A stretch of 64,000 nt of DNA from an uncultured Alistipes sp. (GTDB taxonomy: Bacteria; Bacteroidota; Bacteroidia; Bacteroidales; Rikenellaceae), in assembly GCA_900539755.1 (NCBI GenBank), contig UQDC01000009.1, positions 33,661 through 97,660 of the forward strand, written 5' to 3'. The notes beneath the pieces were generated by a model. It was given only the letters and a program-made list of their open reading frames with translations. It did no database searches and had not been told where the DNA came from. Numbering within the stretch: the first letter of the stretch is position 1; every line of letters begins with the position of its first letter. Below, piece after piece: positions 25,487-34,757 of the stretch. Made by a program: the position numbers and the translations under genes.

Positions 25487-26053
25487 TCATTTTTGAGCTT
25501 CATCAAGAGCGACGTTAAGTTTCAAAACATTTATTTTATATGTTCCGAAAAGACCCAGCCAAGGTTTTTGGTGGATTTTCTCCACAATTTTCCGAACCTG
25601 GTCTTCCGACATTCCACGGGCTTCGGCTACACGCCGGATCTGTACCTCGGCTCCGCGGGGTGATATGTCGGGATCTAGACCCGAGGCGCTGGCCGTAACC
25701 ATTTCGGCTGGGACATCTTTTCTTTCGAGATATGGATGTGCCTCCAGAAAGGCATTGATGCGGGCCTCTACTTCGGCCAGATATTCTGCATTGTTGGTCC
25801 CTTTGTTGCTTCCACCCGAACCACCGCCGTTATAGTCAACTGCAGAGGGGCGGCCCCAGAAGTAGATGCTGTCGGTGAATGCCTGTCCGACATTGACTGC
25901 ACCTACAACTTTCCCGTTCAGTTCCACAACCGGAGCTTCTCCATCATTTGGGGAAGCAACCGTGGCTGTCAGGCGCAGTACCAGTACATATCCGATGGTG
26001 AGTATCACACACATCACCAAGGTGAATTTAAGCGATATCCATAAATTTTTCAT
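25487..26053 (-). CDS. kdpC: K+-transporting ATPase subunit KdpC
   Basis: A 188-aa subunit with one N-terminal TM helix (about 9-30) and a periplasm-facing domain. Family motifs: FWGRPSAVDYNGGGSGGSN, ASASGLDPDISP, and C-terminal GLFGTYKINVLKLNVAL. KdpC stabilises the KdpFABC complex and aids high-affinity K+ uptake. Follows kdpB by 13 bp. Confidence 0.93.
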   Translation of the reverse strand: MKNLWISLKFTLVMCVILTIGYVLVLRLTATVASPNDGEAPVVELNGKVVGAVNVGQAFTDSIYFWGRPSAVDYNGGGSGGSNKGTNNAEYLAEVEARINAFLEAHPYLERKDVPAEMVTASASGLDPDISPRGAEVQIRRVAEARGMSEDQVRKIVEKIHQKPWLGLFGTYKINVLKLNVALDEAQK

Positions 26054-26066
26054 GACTGTTCTTCAA

Positions 26067-28109
26067 TTAAAAAAATACACTAATTAAAATGTCTATCAGT
26101 TTTATTCCCAGGAACGGGGCGGCGATACCGCCCAATCCGTAGATGAAAAGGTTGCGGCGCAGCAGAGCAGATGCCCCGATCGGTTTATATGTCACGCCAC
26201 GCAGTGCCAGCGGAATCAGCAGCGGAATGATAATCGCGTTGAATATCACCGCCGACAGAATGGCACTTTCGGGTGAATGAAGGTGCATTATATTAAGGGC
26301 CTGCAACGACGGAATCGAGGATATAAACAGTGCCGGCACAATGGCAAAATATTTGGCCACGTCATTGGCTATGGAGAACGTGGTCAGCGTTCCGCGGGTC
26401 ATGAGCAGCTGTTTGCCAATCTCTACGATCTCAATCAGTTTGGTCGGGTCGTTATCAAGGTCGACCATGTTTCCGGCCTCCTTCGCAGCCTGTGTTCCGC
26501 TGTTCATGGCTACGCCCACATCGGCCTGTGCGAGAGCCGGAGCATCGTTCGTGCCGTCGCCCATCATGGCGACCAGTTTCCCGGCCTGTTGTTCCCGTTT
26601 GATGTATTCCATCTTGTCCTCGGGTTTGGCTTCGGCTATGAAGTCGTCAACGCCAGCTTTTTCTGCAATATATTTTGCGGTAAGCGGGTTGTCGCCTGTC
26701 ACCATTACGGTCTTTACACCCATCTTGCGCAGACGTTCAAAACGCTCGCGGATGCCGGTCTTGATAATGTCCTGCAATTCGATTACCCCTTGTACCTGTT
26801 CATCGGTGCAGACCACCAGGGGCGTCCCTCCATTGGCCGAAATGTTTTGTACTATTCCATCAATCTCCTGCGGGAAGTCATGTCCTGAATCGGTGACAAT
26901 CTTACGGATTGCCTCGGTGGCCCCTTTGCGGATTCTGGTTCCGTCCGGCATGTTCACGCCTGAACAACGGGTTTCGGCCGTAAACTGAACCATGTGTACG
27001 CCTACCATTTCGAGGGGATCGACTTGGACCCCATGCCCGGCGCCGAGCTCTACAATGGATTTACCTTCCGGGGTAGGGTCGGCTACGGACGAGAGTACGC
27101 ACATGCGTACAAATGATTGGGGCTCGTTACCTTGTACGGGATAAAATCGGGTTGCTTTCCGGTTTCCAATGGTAATGGTTCCCGTCTTATCCAGCAGCAG
27201 GGTGTCGATGTCGCCAGCCGTTTCAACGGCCTTGCCAGACTTGGTGATCACGTTTGCCCGCAGAGCCCGATCCATTCCGGCGATGCCGATGGCCGACAGC
27301 AGGCCTCCGATAGTCGTGGGTATCAGGCATACGAACAGCGATATGAAGGCCGCAATCGTAATATTGGCCCCGACGTAGTCGGCGAATGGTTTTAGCGTGG
27401 CGCATACGATAACAAAGACAAGAGTAAAGCCAGCCAGAAGGATGGTCAGAGCAATCTCGTTGGGGGTCTTCTGGCGTGAAGAGCCTTCCACCAGCGCGAT
27501 CATCTTGTCGAGGAAGCTTTCGCCGGGTTGGACAGTTACCCTTACCACGATACGGTCGGAAAGGATCTTGGTGCCACCCGTCACCGAACTCTTGTCGCCA
27601 CCCGCTTCGCGGATTACGGGAGCCGATTCTCCCGTTATGGCGCTTTCGTCGATGGAGGCAAGCCCTTCGATAATCTCGCCGTCGGCCGGAATCGTATCGC
27701 CTGCCACACATTCAAAGACGTCTCCGCGCTTCAATTCCGAGCTGCTTACGGTTTTGGTCCTGCCATTCCCTGTGACCAGTTTTGCAGGCGTTTCCTCTCT
27801 TGTCTTGCGGAGTGAATCCGCCTGCGCCTTACCGCGAGCCTCGGCAATTGCTTCGGCAAAATTGGCGAACAGAACAGTTAGCAGTAAAACCGCAAATACA
27901 ACCAGATTGTACCAGAACGATCCTTGCGAATTGTCGCCCGAGACAGCAATATAGACCAGCAACAGCAGCATTACGGACGTTACTGCCTCCACGGTGAACA
28001 TGATCGGGTTCTTGATCATTTTCCGCGGGTCGAGTTTTCGGAAAGATTCCACGAAACTCGTTTTCAGCAACTGTTTGTCAAACAGTGTATTGTTTATTTG
28101 CTTTTTCAT
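26067..28109 (-). CDS. kdpB: K+-transporting P-type ATPase subunit KdpB
   Basis: A 680-aa catalytic subunit. The phosphorylation site is DKTGTIT, the actuator loop ITGESAPVIRE, and the hinge MMGDGTNDAPALAQADVGVAMNSG. It hydrolyses ATP to drive K+ import through KdpA. Length is normal. Long open frames on the opposite strand here are shadows of its biased codon use. Lies 15 bp after kdpA. Confidence 0.96.
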   Translation of the reverse strand: MKKQINNTLFDKQLLKTSFVESFRKLDPRKMIKNPIMFTVEAVTSVMLLLLVYIAVSGDNSQGSFWYNLVVFAVLLLTVLFANFAEAIAEARGKAQADSLRKTREETPAKLVTGNGRTKTVSSSELKRGDVFECVAGDTIPADGEIIEGLASIDESAITGESAPVIREAGGDKSSVTGGTKILSDRIVVRVTVQPGESFLDKMIALVEGSSRQKTPNEIALTILLAGFTLVFVIVCATLKPFADYVGANITIAAFISLFVCLIPTTIGGLLSAIGIAGMDRALRANVITKSGKAVETAGDIDTLLLDKTGTITIGNRKATRFYPVQGNEPQSFVRMCVLSSVADPTPEGKSIVELGAGHGVQVDPLEMVGVHMVQFTAETRCSGVNMPDGTRIRKGATEAIRKIVTDSGHDFPQEIDGIVQNISANGGTPLVVCTDEQVQGVIELQDIIKTGIRERFERLRKMGVKTVMVTGDNPLTAKYIAEKAGVDDFIAEAKPEDKMEYIKREQQAGKLVAMMGDGTNDAPALAQADVGVAMNSGTQAAKEAGNMVDLDNDPTKLIEIVEIGKQLLMTRGTLTTFSIANDVAKYFAIVPALFISSIPSLQALNIMHLHSPESAILSAVIFNAIIIPLLIPLALRGVTYKPIGASALLRRNLFIYGLGGIAAPFLGIKLIDILISVFF

Positions 28110-28124
28110 CTTGTTATCGTTCGA

Positions 28125-29816
28125 TTAAAAACTTAAATAGTCGGCTATGGGGCCCAGTGCCAGGGCCGGGAAGAACGAGAGTGCCGCCACAATAATGATC
28201 ACCACAAACGTCATCAGCGAGAAGGTAAACGTATCCGTTTTCAACGTGCCGGCACTTTCCGGAACATACTTCTTCGATGCGAGCAGTCCGGCAATGGCAA
28301 CCTGTCCTATGATGGGGAAGAAACGCCCCATGATCAGGACAATACCAGTTGAAATATTCCAGAATGGCGTATTGTCGGCCAAACCTTCGAATCCCGATCC
28401 GTTGTTTGCGGCCGAAGAGGTGTATTCATATAGCATCTCGCTCAATCCGTGAAACGAGGGGTTGTTGAGCCACCCGATTCCCGGATTGTTTGCAGCTATG
28501 GCCGAAGCGATGCCTGTCCCGACCAGTATCAGTAGCGGGTGCATGAGCACAACCAGTGTCGCGATTTTCATTTCGCGGGCTTCCACCTTCTTGCCGAGGA
28601 ACTCGGGTGTACGTCCCACCATCAGGCCGCTGATGAATACGGCGATGATCAGAAAGGCAAAGTAGTTCATCCAGCCGACGCCGACTCCTCCGAACCAGCA
28701 GTTAATCTGCATGTTGAGCATTTGCAGCAATCCGCTGAGAGGAGTCTGGCTGTCGTGCATCGAGTTTACCGATCCGTTGGAAGTAGCGGTTGTTACCATG
28801 CCCCACATGGCCGAGGCTGCCGAACCGATACGTACCTCCTTGCCCTCCATCGAGCCCAGATCTTGCGCTATGCCCATTTTGTCAATCTGCGGATTGCCTC
28901 CCATCTCCTGTGGAACGGACACGCATATGCCAGCCGTAAAGGCAAAGAGCATAACTCCATAAATCCACGCAGCCAATTTCCGACGGCGGATATAAAATCC
29001 TACGGCCCACACCATGGCCATCGGCAGAATCATAATGGCACAGCATTCCAGTATATTTGTGAATGCGTTGGGGTTCTCAAGCGGGTGCGATGAGTTTGTT
29101 CCGAAGTATCCGCCGCCGTTCGTACCGAGTTGCTTGATGGGAACTATGGCGGCCGTCGGTCCCTGGCTGATTGCCTGTTCATTGCCCTCAAGCGTTGTGA
29201 TCGTTTGTCTGCCGTCAAACGACATCGGCACTCCGTTTACTATCAGCAAAATGCCCACGAGCAGGGAGAGCGGCAGCAGGATGCGCGTTACGCTTCGGGT
29301 CATGAAAACCCAAAAGTTGCCTATGGTACGTGTCGTTTTCGCAGCAAGTGCCGCCATGATACCGGCAAGTGCCGCCATGCCGCATGCTGCGGTGACAAAC
29401 TGGAAGAGCATGATGACAAACAGTTGCGTAAAGTAGGTGAGGCCCGATTCCCCGCTGTAGTGCTGAAGGTTGCAGTTTACCATAAAGCTTATTGTCGTAT
29501 TGAACGCAAGGTCGGGCGATTGTCCTCCATTCCCGTCCGGGTTAAGCGGCAGCCAGCCTTGGCAGACTAGCAGCACCATTCCCCAAACAAACCAGAATGC
29601 GTTTACGGTAAGCAATGCTTTCAGGAACTGTTTCCAGTTCATCTCTTCATCGGGACGGATTCCACATAATTTGTATATCCATCGCTCGACGGGGGCCATG
29701 AAGTCAAGGCACGTAGGCTCCCCACGGTATACTTTGGCAATGTACCGTCCAAGCGGATAGCTCAGAACCACCAAAGCGACCCATTGCAGAATTATGCCTG
29801 AAATTTCGGTATTCAT
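28125..29816 (-). CDS. kdpA: K+-transporting ATPase subunit KdpA
   Basis: A 563-aa, about 10-TM K+-binding subunit of the KdpFABC pump. Selectivity-filter-like loops are visible: FNTTISFMVNCNLQHYSGE, GTNGGGYFGTNSSHPLENPN and SAANNGSGFEGL. Length is normal. First large gene of the structural operon, 29 bp after kdpF. Confidence 0.95.
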   Translation of the reverse strand: MNTEISGIILQWVALVVLSYPLGRYIAKVYRGEPTCLDFMAPVERWIYKLCGIRPDEEMNWKQFLKALLTVNAFWFVWGMVLLVCQGWLPLNPDGNGGQSPDLAFNTTISFMVNCNLQHYSGESGLTYFTQLFVIMLFQFVTAACGMAALAGIMAALAAKTTRTIGNFWVFMTRSVTRILLPLSLLVGILLIVNGVPMSFDGRQTITTLEGNEQAISQGPTAAIVPIKQLGTNGGGYFGTNSSHPLENPNAFTNILECCAIMILPMAMVWAVGFYIRRRKLAAWIYGVMLFAFTAGICVSVPQEMGGNPQIDKMGIAQDLGSMEGKEVRIGSAASAMWGMVTTATSNGSVNSMHDSQTPLSGLLQMLNMQINCWFGGVGVGWMNYFAFLIIAVFISGLMVGRTPEFLGKKVEAREMKIATLVVLMHPLLILVGTGIASAIAANNPGIGWLNNPSFHGLSEMLYEYTSSAANNGSGFEGLADNTPFWNISTGIVLIMGRFFPIIGQVAIAGLLASKKYVPESAGTLKTDTFTFSLMTFVVIIIVAALSFFPALALGPIADYLSF

Positions 29817-29845
29817 TTTTTGCGTTTTTGTAAATGGTTTTACGC

Positions 29846-29926
29846 TTAGAATTTTTCGGGTTTAATGAGCACATACATAAGGTAGATGAATACAAGCATG
29901 CTCAATATCATAAGTCCAATGAACAT
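29846..29926 (-). CDS. kdpF: KdpF small subunit (26 aa)
   Basis: A 26-aa single-TM peptide starting MFIGLMILSMLVFIYLMY and ending in KPEKF, the same basic/proline ending as KdpF proteins of other bacteria. KdpF stabilises the KdpABC complex in the membrane. Position just before kdpA is diagnostic. Confidence 0.8.
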   Translation of the reverse strand: MFIGLMILSMLVFIYLMYVLIKPEKF

Positions 29927-29939
29927 TGTATTACGAATT

Positions 29940-30038
29940 TTAGATTTTTTCGAACCAGTCAACACATTTGTAGTAGAACCAGCAGCACAATGCACCCAAA
30001 GCCAACATGGCCAAAAACATTAAAATTACATTCATCAT
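29940..30038 (-). CDS. 32-aa micro-membrane protein in the kdp operon
   Basis: Frame starting MMNVILMFLAMLALGALCC (or one Met later), one TM helix, ending in an amphipathic YKCVDWFEKI. It lies 13 bp before kdpF and has the same strand and layout. It is not KdpF itself; I know no characterised homologue. A regulatory or extra pump subunit is a reasonable inference. Confidence 0.6.
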   Translation of the reverse strand: MMNVILMFLAMLALGALCCWFYYKCVDWFEKI

Positions 30039-30052
30039 TTTTTATTTTACAG

Positions 30053-30178
30053 TTACCATTTGATTCCGTTCCTTTTGCAGCCGCTTAACCTTTCCACGAA
30101 GCAAACTACCATATGCACAAACAGATACAATACAAATCCGGCCAGAATCATTACACATGCCGTTTCCCATCCATTCAT
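30053..30178 (-). CDS. 41-aa micro-membrane protein, first gene of the kdp operon
   Basis: Frame starting MNGWETACVMILAGFVLYLF, one TM helix (about 6-28) then a basic tail ending GIKW. It starts about 20 nt after the predicted sigma-54 transcription start and 14 bp before the 32-aa gene. A 65-aa frame overlapping it (30042-30239) runs through the promoter and has no TM segment, so this one is preferred. Confidence 0.55.
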   Translation of the reverse strand: MNGWETACVMILAGFVLYLFVHMVVCFVERLSGCKRNGIKW

Positions 30179-30210
30179 TGCTTTTGTATTTTAAGTTTGT
30201 ACCATAGTAT

Positions 30211-30226
30211 TGCGAACCGTATGCCA
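30211..30226 (-). promoter_or_regulatory. Sigma-54 (-24/-12) promoter of the kdp operon
   Basis: Minus-strand TGGCATACGGTTCGCA has GG and GC exactly 10 nt apart and matches 9 of 12 defined positions of TGGCACGNNNNTTGCW. Transcription would start near 30200, just before the 41-aa gene. An NtrC-type activator gene lies directly upstream, which fits. Confidence 0.65.
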
Positions 30227-30292
30227 AAATCTTTATCATGTATTTATTGTATTGATTGATAGAGCGTTGATGGATGGCGGAAAAATAAAAAA

Positions 30293-30327
30293 GAAAGGAG
30301 GCTTATCAATATGATAAGCCTCCTTTC
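30293..30327 (-). terminator. Strong terminator after the kdp regulator gene
   Basis: A perfect 16-bp stem GAAAGGAGGCTTATCA with TGATAAGCCTCCTTTC, loop ATA, followed on the minus strand by TTTTTTATTTTT. It separates the regulator from the structural kdp operon. Confidence 0.85.
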
Positions 30328-30347
30328 TCAAAATGATAGGGTGAAGA

Positions 30348-31688
30348 CTATTTTATGCCATAATTCTCCAGCTTGCGATATAAAGTAGCGATGCCTATCC
30401 CCAGCAAACGGGCCGCCTCGGCCTTGTTGCCGCGCGTGTATTCCATAACTTTCAGGATATGCTTGCGTTCGATATCTTCCAGGGCGAGCGAGTCGGACGC
30501 ATCTGCCTGCTGAGCCATTTTGAAGTCGGGCGTCAAGGCGTCGATGGTAATCGTGTTTCCGTCGGTCATGATCAGGCTGCGTTCGACGACATTCCTGAAT
30601 TCGCGTACATTACCGTGCCACACGTGCTGCTTCATGGCCGTAATATATTCCTTGTCGATCCGATCGATCCGTTTACCCATCTTACGGGTAAATTGATCGA
30701 CGAAGAAACGTATATACTCTTCGATATCTTCCGAACGTTCATTTAATGCGGGAAGGTGGATACGGAAGACGGACAGCCGGAAATATAGGTCTTCACGGAA
30801 ATTCCCTTGTGCGATTTCCTTTTCAAGGTCTCGGTTCGTGGCGGCAATTACACGCAGGTTGACACGTTTGGGACGTGTCTCGCCGATTTTCAGGAATTCG
30901 CCGTTTTCGAGTACACGCAGCAGCTTGGCCTGCAGATCTATCGGCATTTCACCTATTTCGTCAAGGAACAATGTGCCGCCGTCGGCCTCCTCCAGTAATC
31001 CTTTTTTATCTTTGTTGGCACCGGTAAAACTTCCCGCCTTGTGCCCGAAGAGTTCGCCTTCGAGCAGTTCTTTGGCAAAAGCAGAACAGTTTACGGCGAC
31101 AAAAGCCTCTTTGGCACGTGCGCTGGCATGGTGGATGGCATTGGCAAAGACCTCCTTGCCGGTTCCCGTTTCGCCGGTGAGAAGTACAAATGTATCGCTT
31201 CCGGCCACTTTCCGTGCCAGCTCTACGGCCTGGCGCATGGCAGTAGAAGAGCCTATGATGCGGTCAAAGGAGTATTCGGCCGAGTTTTTTGTTTCGTATC
31301 TGGCCAATCGTTTCTGCAGTTCGGATTTTTCGACTGCACGGCTCAAAAGCGGCAGGATCTTATTGTTATCGTCGCCTTTTGTGATGTAGTCGAAAGCACC
31401 GTTCTTAATGGCCTGTACGCCATCGGGAATATTGCCATAGGCCGTGAGCAGGATTACCTCGGTTAAAGGCGCTGCTTGCTTTATTTTGCTTACCTGCTCG
31501 ACCCCATTGCCATCGGGCAGCTTGACATCGCACAATACGACTTCGAAATCATATTGCGAGAGCATTTTCATGCCGTGGGTGCAATCGTCGGCCTCGAGAA
31601 CTTCATAACCTTCAAGACTTATGATGCGAGCCAATAATTTGCGTAGTTGCCTCTCGTCATCTATAATCAGAATCCTTGACATATCCAT
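30348..31688 (-). CDS. Sigma-54-dependent NtrC-type response regulator of the kdp operon
   Basis: A 446-aa activator: receiver domain (phospho-acceptor Asp in VVLCDVKLPDG), AAA+ domain with Walker A LLTGETGTGKE, sigma-54-contact loop GSFTGA and Walker B GGTLFLDEIGE, and C-terminal Fis-type HTH GNKAEAARLLGIGIATLYRKLENYGI. It replaces the OmpR-type KdpE used by proteobacteria. It has its own -7 promoter and terminator. Likely partner is the kinase at 22575-24296; target is the -24/-12 promoter at 30211-30226. Confidence 0.9.
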   Translation of the reverse strand: MDMSRILIIDDERQLRKLLARIISLEGYEVLEADDCTHGMKMLSQYDFEVVLCDVKLPDGNGVEQVSKIKQAAPLTEVILLTAYGNIPDGVQAIKNGAFDYITKGDDNNKILPLLSRAVEKSELQKRLARYETKNSAEYSFDRIIGSSTAMRQAVELARKVAGSDTFVLLTGETGTGKEVFANAIHHASARAKEAFVAVNCSAFAKELLEGELFGHKAGSFTGANKDKKGLLEEADGGTLFLDEIGEMPIDLQAKLLRVLENGEFLKIGETRPKRVNLRVIAATNRDLEKEIAQGNFREDLYFRLSVFRIHLPALNERSEDIEEYIRFFVDQFTRKMGKRIDRIDKEYITAMKQHVWHGNVREFRNVVERSLIMTDGNTITIDALTPDFKMAQQADASDSLALEDIERKHILKVMEYTRGNKAEAARLLGIGIATLYRKLENYGIK

Positions 31689-31701
31689 TATAATCTTCTG
31701 T

Positions 31702-31709
31702 CAAAGGTA
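31702..31709 (-). promoter_or_regulatory. -7 box of the kdp regulator gene
   Basis: Minus-strand TACCTTTG, 14 nt before the start codon. Confidence 0.55.
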
Positions 31710-31917
31710 ATTAATTTTACTGTATCCATTTCATTTTTTGGAGAATCATTAGAATTAAATTTTAGCCTTACATTTTATCTATAGGTCTGTCAATCAAAGA
31801 TTAACAAAGCAATGTTATTCTCCTCTTTTGAATGAGTTGTTATTCGAAAATAGCCCAGCAGTACAAGACTTATTGAAAAATATCACAAACTCCTAAAGTC
31901 AGTTTGATACAGAATCA

Positions 31918-31938
31918 TTGGGAACAATTTGGGAACAA
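31918..31938. repeat. Tandem TTGGGAACA repeats at the right element end
   Basis: TTGGGAACA at 31918-31926 and 31929-31937, one helical turn apart and about 60-75 bp inside attR. The same 9-mer is at 16584-16592, about 150 bp inside attL. Candidate arm-type binding sites of the integrase. Confidence 0.5.
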
Positions 31939-31950
31939 CCTCAAAAATAA

Positions 31951-31989
31951 AAAGAGTTAAGTGATTGATTATTCAATACTTAACTCTTT
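31951..31989 (-). terminator. Element-borne terminator of tRNA-Leu
   Basis: AAAGAGTTAAGT pairs with ACTTAACTCTTT, the inner ATTGA with TCAAT, and a T-rich stretch follows on the minus strand. It ends the tRNA-Leu transcript in its current form. Confidence 0.75.
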
Positions 31990-31994
31990 CCATT

Positions 31995-32006
31995 GTACCC
32001 GGAGCC
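31995..32006. repeat. attR: 12-bp repeat in the tRNA-Leu 3' end
   Basis: GTACCCGGAGCC, identical to 16431-16442. It spans the discriminator base, the acceptor 3' strand and the start of the T stem. Confidence 0.75.
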
Positions 32007-32077
32007 GGGATCGAACCGGCACGGATCGCTCCATTGGTGTTTGAGACCAACGCGTCTACCAATTCCGCCATCCGGGC
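31996..32077 (-). tRNA. tRNA-Leu(CAA)
   Basis: An 82-nt tRNA with 7-bp acceptor (GCCCGGA with TCCGGGT), D arm, anticodon stem TTGGT/ACCAA with loop CTCAAAC (anticodon CAA), a variable arm of the class II type and T arm GCCGG-TTCGATC-CCGGC. CCA is not encoded. Its 3' end is the integration site of the element. -7 box at 32104-32111. Confidence 0.95.
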
Positions 32078-32103
32078 AAAACAGTCTTCGACCGTTGCGG
32101 GTA

Positions 32104-32111
32104 CAAAGATA
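32104..32111 (-). promoter_or_regulatory. -7 box of tRNA-Leu
   Basis: Minus-strand TATCTTTG, 26 nt before the tRNA 5' end. Confidence 0.65.
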
Positions 32112-32549
32112 CACATTAATTCATTATCTGCAAGCGTCATTCAATAAAATGACACCAACTTCTTGACACAATCGCCAATTCTGCCCCACAAACTACTTTA
32201 AAAAGCCTTTTTAGTGCTAAATTTTCCTGAAATAGCCTCTATAAATAACTATTGGTAAATATTACCCACAATATAATCTGACACTGCACCAAAACTTCAA
32301 GAAAATATTTTCTTGATAATCGATCATGCGCCACAGGCTGGCAACTGATAATTTCCCCACAACCGCAATAGACTTTTTTTTGGGGGAGAGGGAGTTCCGA
32401 GAGTAAAACTTTTCCATACAGGATTTCATTCAATACATATATCGGACAAAAGCGCTTCAGGCCATGCTTTGTCGAGCTATCAACCCAACATTTTGACTAA
32501 GTCAACAGATTCATTTCCGCATAGCACGACAACAAGGTAAACTAACAAA
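32112..32549. other. 438-bp stretch without a recognisable gene
   Basis: A 64-aa minus frame at 32239-32433 has no supporting features. No repeat or RNA gene seen. Confidence 0.4.
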
Positions 32550-32576
32550 AAAGGGAGCGTCAATGACGCTCCCTTT
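32550..32576 (-). terminator. Terminator of the mutAB operon
   Basis: GGGAGCGT with ACGCTCCC, loop CAATG, followed on the minus strand by TTTTTTGTTAG. Confidence 0.8.
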
Positions 32577-32607
32577 GACGACTCTCATGGAGTCGATAGC
32601 ATTCAAA

Positions 32608-34743
<2,136 letters not shown>

Positions 34744-34757
34744 AATTCTCTTCGGGA

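Larger units (their letters stand above)
16431..31994. mobile_element. 15.6-kb integrative mobilizable element in tRNA-Leu carrying the kdp operon
   Basis: Bounded by 12-bp direct repeats of the tRNA-Leu 3' end. Left module (+): tyrosine integrase, unknown protein, excisionase-like HTH, SF3 primase-helicase, relaxase, MobC. Right module (-): sigma-54 activator, micro-ORFs, kdpFABC, kdpD and histidine kinase. No type IV secretion genes are present, so transfer would need a helper element. TTGGGAACA repeats lie inside both ends. The repeats, intact integrase and opposite terminators argue for a complete element; mobility itself is inferred. Confidence 0.75.

Noticed and set aside
26277..27954. 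Long plus-strand frames opposite kdpB
   Set aside because: Shadows of a real gene with GC-rich third positions; no family motifs.
30042..30239. 65-aa minus frame overlapping the first micro-ORF
   Set aside because: It runs through the sigma-54 promoter and has no TM or motif; the 41-aa frame gives a clean TM protein.
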